Counted from the first letter of the stretch, positions 38,219-50,660 are shown. The stretch is 64,000 nucleotides of DNA from Diplolepis rosae (GCA_030998225.1 JAPYXD010000753.1:4930001-4994000), one strand, 5' to 3'. The notes: generated from the sequence alone by a model not told the origin. Program-made: numbers and translations.

Positions 38219-38471
38219 CCTGGCGAAATTTTCGGAAAGAAATTCAATCTACGTGAATTCGAACCATTTAAAAACAATGCGAAAAACCTATTCATTCCGA
38301 GACTTTAATCCGAATTCACAGGGGAAAATGAATCGGTCTGAAGATTTAGTTCGGATTCATTCGGATTGAGTCAGATTGATTTCTAACTTATTTGCATTAA
38401 ACAGATTTTTTAATGCTTCGGAGTAGTTCTGATTCACTTCAATTGAAATACGATCCGAAACTTTCACCAGA
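38219..38471. mobile_element. Short element with CCTGGCGAAA end, copy 1
   Basis: CCTGGCGAAATTTTCGG opens it and CTTTCACCAGAG closes it as a diverged inverse. The inside is rich in TTCGGATT/AATCCGAA. Its right flank (AAATTCTCCATTT...ATCTTTTGATAATT) is repeated after copy 2, so the pair arose by segmental duplication rather than two independent insertions. Confidence 0.6.
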
Positions 38472-38529
38472 GAAATTCTCCATTTCATGGAGTTATCCAT
38501 CTTTTGATAATTCAATGAAGATAATTATT

Positions 38530-38912
38530 AAAGCGTTTCATGGCGGCCCAAGGAACTTAATTCTACGAAATCGAACAAAACGTTAATGAATGTGAAGAAA
38601 AACATTTATTTAATGTAATTTCCTGGCGGCCCGTGAAACTAAATTCTATTAAACTATTGACAAGCTCAAGGAAATTGTAAAAAAATTACAATTAATACAA
38701 AAGTAAATTATTATCAAATTTGACTTTCTGGCGGCCCAAAGATATAAATGCTATGAAATTGTTCAGAATGTCGATGAATATGAAGAAAAACTTTTTTTTA
38801 ATGTTATTTCCTGGCGGCCTGTTATTTTGGATTCCGTTGAACATTTCAAAAAATCAGTAAATATGGAAAAAAATTATTTCTTAAGAATATTGCCTGGTGG
38901 CCCGAGGATTTC
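38530..38912 (-). repeat. Box satellite array H1 (inverted)
   Basis: TCATGGCGGCCCAAGGAACT near 38539, CCTGGCGGCCCGTGAAACTA near 38619, TCTGGCGGCCCAAAGATATA near 38727, CCTGGCGGCCTGTTATTTTG near 38809, and CCTGGTGGCCCGAGGATTTC near 38892. It is sandwiched between two copies of the CCTGGCGAAA element. Confidence 0.85.
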
Positions 38913-38933
38913 AATCATATTAACCCTGGCGAA

Positions 38934-39168
38934 ATTTTCGGGAAAAAAATTCAATCCGAGCGAATCCGAAAAATTTGGAACCAATCCGTAAAACCTTTTT
39001 AATTCGAAAATTTAATCCGAATGAATGAGACTGAAATAATTCATATTTTACTTGTTACGGATTCACTCGGATTGAGTCAAATTAATTTCTAACCAATTTG
39101 CATCAAACATATTTCGGAATAGCCCTGATTCACTCGGATTAAAATCCAACATGAAACTTTCGCTAGGG
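38934..39168. mobile_element. Short element with CCCTGGCGAAA end, copy 2
   Basis: CCCTGGCGAAATTTTCGG opens it and CTTTCGCTAGGG closes it, the expected inverse with mismatches. The TTCGGATT/AATCCGAA content matches copy 1 and the cluster at 8.1-9.1 kb. Confidence 0.65.
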
Positions 39169-39214
39169 AAATTGTCCATTTTAAGTAGTTATCAATCTTT
39201 TGATAATTTACTCG

Positions 39215-39625
39215 ACGAATATATCTGATAAGTCAGAAGGGAGTGAGAATTGTTGCAAACAAGCTGAGAGGTTATCAGATGGCGTTAAGCAGTTCCAGGG
39301 ACGTACTTAGCATAATAGAGCTGTCAGCCGTGGCACGCGAGCTGCCAAATTTTTTTAGGCTGGACCGACTCAGATTTCCCACGACATGGGGTGAGATTCT
39401 TTATGTGCACGATCATGGGGTGGAACGGAGGGTGGGTTTCGTACCACAGAAATCGCCACGCCGGCGCGTGTCGCTTCACTTTCAGTTTACTCGAATTCGT
39501 TACGATTGTAATTGCAACTGATTACCGAGAAATTGAGCACTTTTTATAGCTATAAACTCGCCTTTTACCCTGATTTCGTCCAATTTTACGAGCAATCCTA
39601 TTGGACAGGTAAAATTTATGATTTT
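39215..39625. other. GC-richer non-repetitive island
   Basis: A 92-codon frame (39243-39521) has no recognised domain. The island sits between arrays H1 and H2. Confidence 0.35.
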
Positions 39626-39629
39626 GCAG

Positions 39630-41060
39630 CTTTTATATAATCGGCCCACCAAGAAATAACGACAAAAAAAACGATTTTCATTACATTCAACAATTTTCAG
39701 ATTTATGAATGTCTTAATTATTGGGCCGCCAGGGAATTATACCAATTAACCGATTTTTTTATAGCTTTAAAATTTTATTAGATCCGGGAGTACTTGAGCT
39801 TCGAAGTAATTAAAAAAAACGAAATTTCTAAATTAAAATTTCTTTTAGGAAACTGAATATTGATCAAAAAGGTCTTTGGAAGTACAAATAAGCGCCCTGA
39901 TTCAATGAAAATGATTATTGGAGTGTTTTCTGGCGGCCCGAGGCTCAATTCTATGAAAACGAACTAAACGTCAACGAATGTGAAGAAAAGCGTTTATCTG
40001 TTTTAATTTCCTGGCGGCCCGTCGAACTAAATTCCATGAAACTATTAGAAAAGTCATGGAAAAAATGATTTTCATTATTTTCAAATATTTTCAGATTTAT
40101 GAATGTCTTAATTATTGCGCCGCCAGGGAATTATACCAATTAACCGATTTTTTTTTATAACTTTAAAATTGTATTAGATCCGGGAGTACTTGAGCTTCGA
40201 AATAATTAAAAAAACTAAATTTCTAAATTGAAACTTCTTTTAGGAAACCGAATATTTATCAAAAATGTCTTTGGAAGTATAAATAAGCGCCCTGATTCAT
40301 TGAAAATGATTATTGAAGTATTTTCTGGTGGCCCAAGGAGCTGAATTCCATGAAAATGTTAATTATATTTAGTTATACTTAACTTCTGAAATAGTCAATT
40401 AATAAAAAAATAAATTATTATAAAATTTGACTTCCTGGTGGCCCAAAGTTATAAATTCTATAAAATCGTTCAGAATTTCAATGAATATGAAGAAAAATCT
40501 GCATTTAATGTTATTTCCTGGCGGCCCGTGAATTTGGGTTCCGTTAAACATTTCAAAAAGTCAGTAAACATGAAAAAAAATTATTTCTTAAGAATATTGT
40601 ATGGCGGCCCGAGGATTTCAGTCCTGTAAAACCTTTTGAATAGGCTTTAAACGTAAAAGAAAATGATTATTGAAGTATTTCCTGTCGGTTCAAGGATCTG
40701 TATTCCATGAAACTGTTTAAAAAATCAACAAAGGTGAATAAAAATTCCTATTTAATTTGATTTTCTAGCAGTCCAAGGGATTAATTCTATTTAACTTCTG
40801 AAAAAATCAATCAATAGAAAAGTAAATTATTACCAAATTTGACTTCCTGGTGGCCCAAAGATATCAATTCTATAAAATCGTTCAGAATTTCAATGAATAT
40901 GAAGAAAAATCTGCATTTAATGTTATTTCCTGGCGGCCCGTGAATTTGGGTTCCGTTGAACATTTCAAAAAGTCAGTAAACATAAACAAAAATTATTTCT
41001 CTAAAATATTGCCTGGCGGACCGAGGACTTTAATCCTACAAAACCTTTTGAGAATTCCTT
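39630..41060. repeat. Box satellite array H2 (mixed orientation)
   Basis: Forward boxes (TTGGGCCGCCAGGGAATTAT near 39721, the same with TTGCGCC near 40115) alternate with inverted boxes (TCTGGCGGCCCGAGGCTCAA near 39931, CCTGGCGGCCCGTCGAACTA near 40011). A block of about 250 bp starting near 39698 is repeated near 40090 (about 392 bp apart), with a third partial copy near 41095. A block near 40435-40640 is repeated near 40846-41050 (about 411 bp). Confidence 0.85.
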
Positions 41061-41279
41061 AAACGAGAAAGAAAAGGATTATTGAAGCCACAGAATTATA
41101 CCAATTAACCATTTTTTTTACAACTTAGAAATTTTATTAGATTCCGGAGTACTTTTGCTTCGAAGTCATTAAAAAAACGAAATGTCTGAATTAAAACTTC
41201 TTTTAGGAAATCGAATATTGATCAAAAAGGTCTTTGGAAGTACAAATAAGCGCCCCGATTCCCCGGATTCGACATTTGT

Positions 41280-41830
41280 GTGATCAGCTACATCAAAGAG
41301 CGAGGAGGGTGGAGAGATCTACTTAAACGAGAATTGCCACATATCAGCACGGGAGCCACAAATTACGGGTTCCCCTGTGCAATCGAGATCTCTTATTATT
41401 TAGCAATATAACAGTCGGGAGGAATCGTGTAACCTGTGATTTAGATGCTTGTACGCACGAGTCTCTTTTCCTTCTCCCTTCATATCATATCTTACTCATT
41501 CTGCTCTCTCTTTTTATCTTTCTCTCAGCTCTTACAGAGGGGTGGCTTAATGACAGGTTATGAAATTTCGTTCACGCATGGAACTCCCATAGTATGTCTC
41601 ATGTTATACGGGTACATGGTAAATTCCTAGCACGTGCCCTTGCATTATCGCACTCCGCTTTGCACAGCGAATACCATAATAAGGATGATCCATTGTGATT
41701 TCTAAATTATTTGAACACGATCATGATTTTATTTTTATTCACTCAAGTGTCTCTCATGTCCTAAATAATTTTCTGTTGGAGAAACTATTAAAATGCTTAA
41801 AAATAGTCATAAAGTCAATTTACCAAGAGA
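41280..41830. other. Non-repetitive island
   Basis: A GC-richer sequence with no recognised gene. Confidence 0.4.
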
Positions 41831-41834
41831 ATAA

Positions 41835-42620
41835 TCATTTTTTCTTGTAATGCCATGGCGGCCTGAAGATGCAAACTTTATAAAATCTCTTGAAGAGTTG
41901 ATGACTATAAAGAAAAATGATTTTTGAACGCGTTTTCCTGGCGGCCCGGGGATTTTAATTCTTTTAAATCGTTTAAGAAGTTTGTAAACGTTAAGAAACA
42001 TGATTATTGAGGAATATTATTTGGCGGCCCAATGATCTTAAAGCGTTGAAACCGAACAAAACCTTGAGAAATGTGAAGAAAAATGTTTATTTGATATAAT
42101 TTCCCGGCGGCCCGTGGATCTGAATTTCATGAAACTGTTGAAAAAGTCAAGAAACGTAAATAAAAATAACTATTCAATTCGATTTCCTAGCGGCCCAAAG
42201 GAGTTAATTCTACTAAACTTCTGAAAAAATCAATCAAAACAAAAGGAAACATCAGAAAAAATGATTTCTCAAGAATATTGCCTGGCGGCCCGAGGGTTTC
42301 AATCCTACAAAACCTTTTGAGAATTCCTTAAACGTGGAAGAAAATGACTATCGACAGATTTCCTTGTCGGCCCAGGGATTTTTATTTCATTAAACCTCTC
42401 AAAAAGTTAATAAACTTAAAGAGAAATGATTACTGAGAAATATTTCTTGGCGGCCCAAGGGTTAAATCTCTATAAAATCTTTTAAATTCTAAATAGACAT
42501 GAACAAGGACGATTATTCAATGTAATTTCCTGGCGGCCCGACAGTTAAAACGATTAAAAACGCTTGAAAAAATCATCAAATGTGAATAAAAGTGACTACT
42601 CAGCATGATTTTTCAGCACT
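41835..42620 (-). repeat. Box satellite array H3 (inverted)
   Basis: Boxes read ATGGCGGCCTGAAGATG near 41857, CCTGGCGGCCCGGGGATTTT near 41938, TTTGGCGGCCCAATGATCTT near 42020, CCCGGCGGCCCGTGGATCTG near 42102, and so on to CCTGGCGGCCCGACAGTTAA near 42529. Spacing is about 82 bp. Confidence 0.88.
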
Positions 42621-42624
42621 CAAT

Positions 42625-43330
42625 GTAGTAGAACGTTTAGAGATTGTCTAAAAAAAGATATATCGAGTATATATGGCGTTGCCATGACACTTGAAGATAT
42701 TTTCGTAATAATAAAGCTTCCCCGGCTTACGCGGTGCTTATCCGAACCCCGACATAACGGAAGTGGATTGAATGGAGAGTTACACCCTCGTGTTCTTCCG
42801 CTTCGTTCCTAAAGCTCGTACACAGTTTCGCCTCGCCAGTCACAGGGATACTACACATGGAAACAAGGGTACATGCACCATTATGCCGAGGCGTCACGGG
42901 GAGACAATATTATGACGTCTCTATTCCGTCAACTTCGCCCACCCTTCTAGCCACTGCCTATGCATCTCTATATCTGATTCTGCCTATCTATCTCTTTTTA
43001 GCACTTCACGCTTCGTGCTAATTTTATCGATCCCAGGCCTCCTCGTGTTTTAAGCCCTGCCGCGTGCCGTCCTTTTATACTGACGATAAAAGGACGTCAC
43101 TCGTCGCCTCCTCCAAATCCGAGAACTAATCGCACTATCCTTGATCGAACGATACTCGGAGCATGTTACAAGGCATAATCCTCTTTTTGCTGTCACAAAA
43201 ATCACTGAAATGGTAAAAAGGAACTGTTTGAAAAAGTATACTCGTACCATGAACGAGTACAATTTTCTGGGGGCCCGACGTACGGAAAATTCAAAAACAC
43301 TATAAGTTTTTGCTCTTTATATTTAAATAA
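42625..43330. other. GC-rich non-repetitive island
   Basis: Positions 42715-43170 are GC-rich with no recognised gene. A single isolated inverted box (GGGGGCCCGACG) lies near 43270. Confidence 0.35.
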
Positions 43331-43559
43331 GTAAAATTTCACTGATGAAATAGCTATGAAATAGTTACTCTTCAACTTGAATGAAAATTTTACTTACAAT
43401 CAATGGCATTTTAATCAAATGGACATAAATTTCGGCCAAAGTTGGTCAGTAGAATCTGTTTTACCGATTGGGTTGTACTAATCAACTTTAGTAAGAATGT
43501 CACTGGCAATCAGTGGTATTCCACTCGAGAAACAGTGAAATTTTCACAGAAGTTAATTA

Positions 43560-44130
43560 CTCTCTTAATCTGAATCAGTCAAATTTTCACTGATTGAATC
43601 AGTGATTTGCCTTTTCACTGAATCATCAGTAGAAACAATATTTTCCACTGTTAAATCAGTTAATTTTCACTGCTGCTTAATTAGTGAAAACAATATTTTC
43701 CACTGTTAAATTAGTTAATTTTCACTGAAGTAATCAGTGAAATTTGACTGATTCGCAGTAACCTCTTTTTAGCTATTTAAATCAGTAACATTTAACTGAT
43801 GAGATAGATATGAAATAGATACTCTTTAACTTGAATGAAAATTTTACTTACAATCAATGGCATTTTAATCAAATGGACATAAATTTCGGCCAAAGTTGGT
43901 CAGTAGAATCTGTTTTACCGATTGGGTTGTACTAATCAACTTTAGTAATAATGTCGCTGGCAATCAATGGTATTCCACTCGAGAAACAGTGAAATTTTCA
44001 CTGAAGTTAATTACTCTCTAAATCTGAATCAGTGAAATTTGACTGATTCGCAGTAACCTCTTTTTAGCTATTTGAATTTGTCAAATTTAACTGATAATCA
44101 GTAGATTTTGACTGATTCAGATTTAGAGAG
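43560..44130. mobile_element. Foldback element, CTCTCTTAATCTGAATCAGT end
   Basis: It opens CTCTCTTAATCTGAATCAGT and closes CTGATTCAGATTTAGAGAG. A second left end (CTCTCTAAATCTGAATCAGT, near 44010) lies inside, a by-product of the 450-bp duplication. Confidence 0.7.
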
Positions 44131-45029
44131 TAGTAAAATCAGTTTCATCGATTGAATTTTACTATCAACTGCAGTGACGATTTTACTGTTTTTAGTGAAA
44201 TACCTTCAATTGGGATTAAAGTATTTACTGAAGTGAAAAAGTAACCCATTTTTACATAATTTATAAGTCAAGTCACACTGATAAAGTAGACAGAAATGAG
44301 TCACTCTTTCGCTTTAGTGAAAATTATACTTTCAATCGGTGGCATTTTATTAAAAGACATTAAAATTGCCATTGAAGTTGATAAGTATACAATCTATTCT
44401 ACTGATTGAACTATAGTGGTCAAGTTTAGTAAAAACTTCGCTGGCAATCATTGGCTATTGACTAAACAAACAGTGAAAAAAATAGAATTTCCATGGAAGT
44501 AAATCAGTAAAAGTTCTTCAACAGATCAATTTTAGTTAATGTTCCACTTACAATCAGTGGAATTTTATTCAAATAGACAGAAATTTTCGCTAAAGTTAAT
44601 CAGTACAATCTGTTCTACCGATTGGGTTGTACTGATCAACTTTAGTAAGAACGTCACTGGCAATCAGTGGTATTTCACTGAAAAAACAGTGAAATTGTCA
44701 CTAAAGTTAATTAGTAAAATCGGTTTTACCTATTGAATTTTACTATCAACTGCAGTAACGATTTTACTGTTTTTTAGTGGAATACCTCTAATTGACGGTA
44801 AAGTTTTTACTGATGTGAAAAAGTATTAACACAACCAGAAATGAGTCACTTATTCGCTTTAGTGAAAATTTCACTTTCAATCGGTGGAATTTTATTGAAA
44901 GACGCTCAAATTGCCACTGAAGCTGATAAGTACAATCTATTCTACTGATTGAGTTGTACTGATCAACTTTAGTAAAAATTTCATTGGCAATTATTCTCTA
45001 TTCACTGGCTATTCACTAAATAAAGAGTA

Positions 45030-45300
45030 CTCTCTAAATCTGAATCAGTCAAAATCTACTGATTATCAGTGAAATTTGACTGATTCAAATAGCCAAAAAG
45101 AGGTTACTGCGAATCAGTCAAATTTCACTGATTCAATCCGTGAAAAGTAACTAATTTAACAATGAAAAATATTTTTCATTGGTGGATCGGTGAAAGTTAA
45201 CTGATTTAACAATGAAAAATATTTTTTCCGCTGATGAATCAGTGGAAAGTCAAATCACTGAATCAATCAGTCAAAATTTGACTGATTCGGATTTAGAGAG
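45030..45300. mobile_element. Foldback element, CTCTCTAAATCTGAATCAGT ends
   Basis: It opens CTCTCTAAATCTGAATCAGT and closes CTGATTCGGATTTAGAGAG. Its internal layout is the reverse of the 37361 copy, with GAAAAATATTTTTCATTGG hairpins. Confidence 0.85.
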
Positions 45301-45309
45301 TAGAAAAAT

Positions 45310-46035
45310 TGGAATTACCAAGAAAGTATAAATCAGTAACATTTCTTTAATCTGACTGATTTCAATTCAGAAGATGAGAAATTAAAAGAAAACTAGACAG
45401 GATTTTCTAGCAGCCCGATGGAAAAAGGTATATAATAAAAAAATTAATGAGTAAAATAACTTTTTACTAACAGTGTAAAAAGGCATTAAAAAACTTTTTT
45501 TCGTATAGCAGAATTTAATTAGAAGTCGCAGTGGCTTTTTTCTCACCTTGCTTTTTCCTTCTGCTTTTACTAGCTCTCAAGATACATAATACATAGGTAT
45601 ATGTACTCGCGTAACGAGAAAAAGCAGGACCGGCAGACATAAATTACCAGACTATCGGGAGCAGAAGAACGTCGCTTTAGTTAGGCGGGAACTCTTTTAC
45701 GGCCTCTCTGGGATTTATACGAGCTGTAAGTGACAGAAGCACAGAGTGCTTGCAAGAGGAAAGAGAGAAAGAGTATTAGTCGAAAAGAGATAGTGGGCCA
45801 CTTGAAGAAAGACTGAGGGAAGATAAATAAAAGATTCGAAAATAAGGAGGTAGAAAAAGGCAACGAAGAAAAATACGGGATGAGGAGGAACCCAGTGCAA
45901 ACTCTGCAATGCCAGATCAGATTTTTCAACCATCAGAAATTCTATTATCTTCTTAAGTTTTAAACATACAGTTTTCATCACAGTGGATCTTAAACCGCTA
46001 AAAAATACTCTAGTACTTCCTTCATTGGGGTCTTA
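45310..46035. other. Non-repetitive segment
   Basis: One degenerate inverted box (TAGCAGCCCGATGG) lies near 45408. Two overlapping minus-strand frames of 82 and 88 codons (45681-45981) have no recognised domain. No gene is supported. Confidence 0.4.
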
Positions 46036-46039
46036 AGGT

Positions 46040-47355
46040 AATTGAAGAACTTGGGCCACCATTGATTTCCTAGAAAAAGAAATCATCTTTTCGCTATAGG
46101 TATTTTTTCAAAAACTTTATTTGCTAGAGATCATCGGGCCACCACTGATTCTTTAGAATCATAACTCATTTTTTCACTATAAGTATTTTTTCAAAAAATT
46201 GATGTCATTAAGATTTTCGGTCCATCACTGATTTCTTAAAATTAGACTTCATTTTTTCACTATAAATATTTTTCTTCAAACTTTATGTCATTGAGACCCT
46301 CGGGCCGCCACTGATTCCTGAGAATCATAACTCATTCATTTATTATCAGTTTTTTTCAAAAACTTCATGTGATTGAGGCCCTTGACCCGCCACTGATTTC
46401 TCAAAATTAGACTATATTCTTTCATTATAAATATTTTTTTTTAAATTACGTCATTGAGAGCATTGGGCCGCCACTGATTCCTCAAACTCGGGCTTTATTC
46501 TCTCACCATAAATAATTTTCTTTAAAATTTATGTCATTGAGACAATCGGGCCTCCACTGATTTCTCAAAATTAGACTCTATTATTTAGCTGCAGATGTTT
46601 TTTTAAAACTTCATGTGGTTGAGACCCCTCAGGTCGCCACTGATTTCTTAAAATTAGACTTCATTCTATCAATATAAATATTTTTCTTTAAACTTTATGT
46701 CATTGAGACCATCGGGCCGCCACTGATTCCTCAAACTCGGAATCAATTCTATTACTATAAATATATTTTTTTAAACTTTATGTCATTGAGACCCTCGGGC
46801 CGCCGCTGATTTCTTAGAATCATAACTCATTCTTTTACTATAAGTATTTTTTCAAAAACTTTATGTGATTGAGACCCTTGACCCGCCACTGATTTCTCAA
46901 AATTAAATTCTATTCATTAGCTTCAGGTGTTTTTTCCTAGAAAAAGAAATCATCTTTTCGCTATAGGTATTTTTTCAAAAACTTTATTTGCTAGAGATCA
47001 TCGGGCCGCCACTGATTCTTTAGAATCATAACTCATTCTTTTACTATAAGTATTTTTTCAAAAAATTGATGTCATTAAGATTTTCGCTCCATCACTGATT
47101 TCGTAAAATTAGACTTCATTTTTTCACTATAAATATTTTTCTTCACACTTCATGTCATTGAGACCATCGGGCCGCCACTGATTTCTTAGAATCATAACTC
47201 ATTCTTTTACTATAAGTATTTTTTCAAAAACTTTATGTGATTGAGACCCTTGACCCGCCACTGATTTCTTAAAATTAAATTCTATTCATTAGCTTCAGGT
47301 GTTTTTTTAAAAACTTTATGTAGTTTAAACCCTTGGGCCGCCAGCAAATCTTGAA
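46040..47355 (+). repeat. Box satellite array I
   Basis: About 16 units of roughly 82 bp carry CTCGGGCCGCCACTGATTTC, TTAGAATCATAACTCATTCT and TACTATAAGTATTTTTTCAA. Boxes are near 46054, 46136, 46303, 46385, 46466 and so on. CCTAGAAAAAGAAATCATCT occurs near 46070 and again near 46934, so a block of about 865 bp was duplicated with an out-of-register junction (10.5 units). Confidence 0.9.
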
Positions 47356-47359
47356 AATA

Positions 47360-47985
47360 CTATCTCAATTTTCTGTTTTCCACGCTTTTCAACATTCAAT
47401 TTAAATTTTGAATTCTGTCGCTGTCAAGAAAAGTTAAGACTAGATTAAATTTTTCAGACTAAAAACACGGGAGAGATTTTGAACTTATTTTCACCTGCTG
47501 ACTGGGACACGGTAGAAAATTATATGTTTGTGGGATTGGCCGTGGGATATCTCGGTCCCTGGGGTTTGTTAGACCCCGTTATGAACGTCAAGGGTTCACG
47601 GCGTTGAAACGGGCTGACACATCTCGGACCCCCGGAGTGTCATATCCCTCGTTTGAATCATCACCCCCGAACCCCTCGTCCAAGAAAACCGCACGACAGC
47701 TCTCTCGTGAATTCGACTTTCCTGCCACATTCGAGACACTTATAATATTCGCTTTTTAAGTCATTGCAAGATGATGTGTCGTTGTCTTGACAAGAAAGCA
47801 CTTTTCCATATTTTTTCAATATACGTAGGTTTTCAATTTTCGAGACGGGGAAAATTACCAGCCGCTCATCATTCTCAAGGGTAACATAAAAAATTTTCAT
47901 CTTTAGGTATTCTGATTAGAGTTTGGTTCCAATTATTCAATTCTTATATTCCGGCCTTTGATATTCTGAACAGAAAAGAAGGTTT
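47360..47985. other. Non-repetitive segment
   Basis: A minus-strand frame of 79 codons (47661-47900) contains KCLECGRK, a CxxC pair, but no full zinc finger or other recognised domain. It is treated as non-coding. Confidence 0.35.
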
Positions 47986-47989
47986 TCGA

Positions 47990-48262
47990 ATCTAATAGTA
48001 CTCGGGCCGCCAGGAAATTAAAAGAACCAGTCAATTTTCTTAATTTCATGAACGTATTTAAAGGTTTCTGAGACTTAAAATACTCGGGTCGCCAGAAAAT
48101 TACAAAAGAAAGTCAATTTTCTTGATATTCTGAAATTTTTTCGAGTATTCAAATACCTGGGCCGTCAGACAACCATAATACATACGTTTTTTTCATAATT
48201 CCAAACATTTCTAAAGTGCTTTGGAGCATTGAAGTACTCGGGCCACCAGGAAAAAAAAAACA
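47990..48262 (+). repeat. Box satellite array J1
   Basis: CTCGGGCCGCCAGGAAATTA near 48000, CTCGGGTCGCCAGAAAATTA near 48083, CTGGGCCGTCAGACAACCAT near 48158, and CTCGGGCCACCAGGAAAAAA near 48238; spacing is about 78-83 bp. Confidence 0.85.
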
Positions 48263-48330
48263 TTGAGTTAAGGGTTTTGAGTACAATAAAACAAATAACG
48301 AAGTAAAGGAATCGTAATACCTGACAGGAT

Positions 48331-48640
48331 TCATGCGTTAAAAGCTCTGCTCTGAAATAATATTTTGTGGCATTGTGGCCTGACGTCAATCATAGAAAAC
48401 AGGCAAACAGACGGACACTTGACGTCACCCAATGAACAAATGTAGCTTGACTGGCATAGTCGACAGTTCTTTAGGATCCTTATTGTCGTTTTGTCGTTTT
48501 TCACCGACGCCACTGGTCCTCTCCATTGTAGGCAGGATTTGTCACGGAGGTCGACAGCCAATACGTACTTGACGACATCAAAATTTCCTAAGAGCTGTTC
48601 AACCGCTAGAATCCCGTTCAAATTCGACTCACAGCATCCG
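48331..48640 (-). pseudogene. Possible Ty3/gypsy-like pol fragment
   Basis: The minus-strand open frame of 96 codons includes QLLGNFDVVKYVLAVDLRDK. The spacing resembles the (I/L)LG-x-D-F-L...L-x-V-D pattern at the end of retroviral-type aspartic proteases of Ty3/gypsy retrotransposons: LG is followed, 10 residues later, by the VD pair. There is no catalytic DTG, no reverse transcriptase and no LTRs nearby, and the frame ends soon after. This is a weak call from motif spacing alone; it could equally be chance. Confidence 0.25.
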
Positions 48641-48754
48641 GCTCACAGATTGCTTTGTGCCTTTCGAAATTACTCATTATTTAGTAACCCTTTTCTGCTT
48701 TAATACGTCGTTTAATGAAAATAAAGCCCTCAATGATTTAAAAACGTTCAATCG

Positions 48755-50660
48755 CACGAGCCGCCAAAAATATACGGTAAATAAACATCTTTCTTAATAT
48801 TCGAAATTTTTAAAACGGTTTTAGAACGTTTTAACACTCGGGCCGCCAGGTAAATTATCTAATAAATCATTTTCGTTTTGTTTTACTATGTTTTTAACTA
48901 TGTTTAAAAGGAGGAAACCCTCGGGCCGCCGATATTATAGGTTAATAATCATCTTTTTGCAATATTATAGAAATTTTAGACACTTTTTTAACCTTTTATC
49001 AATCGGGCCGCCAGGTAAATCACCTGATTAATTATTTTTCTTTGATTTTATTTTATTTTTACCGTTTTCTATGAGGTTGAAACCTTTGGCGGCCAAGAGT
49101 ATAGGTAAATATTTATATTTTTTCCTTATACTGGAAGTTTTAGACGATTTTATAGTGTTTAAACATTCGGGCTGCCATTTAAAGCACCTGATTAATAATT
49201 TTTCTCCGATTTCACATTATTTTTATTGTTTTTCAAGAGGTTGAACCCATGGCCCGCCAAGGATATACGTAAATAATCACATTTTTTTAGTATACTAAAC
49301 ATTTTAGACAATTTTTCAGTGCTTAAACACTCGGACCTTCAGGTAAATGATCTAATAGATCATTTTTGTTTGGCTTTTCTATGTTTTTAACTGTTTTAAA
49401 GGAGGAAACCCTCGGGCCGCCGGTATTAGAGGGTAAAAATCATCTTTTTGTAATATTATAACAATTTTAGACACTTTTGTAACGTTTGATCAATCGGGCC
49501 GCCAGGTAAATCACCTAATTAATCATTTTTCTTTGGTTTCCTTTTATTTTTATCGTTTTCTATGAGTTTGAACCCTTTGGCGGCCAAGAGTGTATAGGTA
49601 AATATTTATGTTTTTTCCTTATACTGGAAGTTTTAGACGATTTTATAGCGTTTAAACATTCGGGCCGCCAATTAAAGAACCGGATTAATAATTTTTCTCC
49701 GATTTCACTTTATTTTTTATTGTTTTTCAAGAGGTTGAACCCATGGGCCGCCAAGGATATACGTAAATAATCATATTTTTTAGTATACTAAACATTTTAG
49801 ACAATTTTGTAGTGCTTAAACACTCGGACCGTCAGGTAAATCACCTGATTAATAAGTTTTTTTGGATTAAGCTTTATTTTTTACAATTTTTTAAGAGATC
49901 AAACCCTTGGGTTGTCAAGGATATGGGTAAATATTTATATTCTTTTGTTATGCTGGAAGTTTTAGAAGGTTTTGTAACGTTAAATCAATCGGGCCACCAG
50001 GTAAATTACCTGATTAATCATTTTTCTTGGATTTTCCTTTATATTTACCGTTTTCTATGAAGTTGAACCCCTTGTCGGCCAAGAGTATAGGTAAATATTT
50101 ATATTTTTTTACTATACTGAAAGTCTTAGACAATTTTATAGCGTTTAACCACTCGGGCCGCCAGGTAAACCACCTGATTAATAATTTTTCTTCGATTTTA
50201 CTTTATTTTTTATTTTTTTAAGAGGTTGAACCCATGGTCTACCTAGGACATAGGTAATTAATCATATATTTTTAGTATAATAAAAATTGTAGACAACTTT
50301 GTAGCGTTTAAACACTCGGGGCGCGAGGTAAATAACCTGATTAATAATTTTTTTTGAATTAGGCTTTATTTTTTACAATTTTTTAAGAGATTAAACCCTT
50401 GGGCTGTCAATGATATAGGTAAATATTTATATTTTTGTGTTATGCTGGAAGTTTTAAACGGTTTCGTATAACATTAAATCAATAGGGCCGCTAGGTAAAT
50501 CACCTGATTTATCATTTTTCTTGGATTTTCCTTTATTTTTTATTGTTTTTCAATAGATTGAAACCATGGGCCGCCAAGGATATAGGTAAATAATGAATTT
50601 TGACAAAATTTTAATCGTTTTTTGAGTAGTTTAACCCTCAGGCCGCTAAAAAATTTTATT
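48755..50660 (+). repeat. Box satellite array J2
   Basis: About 23 units carry CTCGGGCCGCCAGGTAAATC, ACCTGATTAATCATTTTTCT or GGGCCGCCAAGGATATAGGT. Spacing is about 80-84 bp. GGAGGAAACCCTCGGGCCGC near 48910 recurs near 49403 (about 493 bp, six units), giving the higher-order period. Spacer sequence differs completely from arrays A-I apart from the box. Confidence 0.9.

Larger units (their letters stand above)
43335..45302. repeat. ACTGATT/AATCAGT repeat cluster
   Basis: Long runs of CACTGATT, AATCAGTGG and CAACTTTAGTAA words occur. A segment of about 450 bp is tandemly duplicated: AAAATTTTACTTACAATCAA begins near 43386 and 43836, followed by TCGGCCAAAGTTGGTCAGTA in both. Two units with CTCTCTAAAT-type inverted ends are embedded (43560-44130, 45030-45300). 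It is a foldback family that has also amplified in tandem. Confidence 0.8.

Noticed and set aside
47661..47900. 79-codon minus-strand frame with a CxxC pair
   Set aside because: One CxxC pair is insufficient for a zinc finger, and it lies in DNA between satellite arrays.
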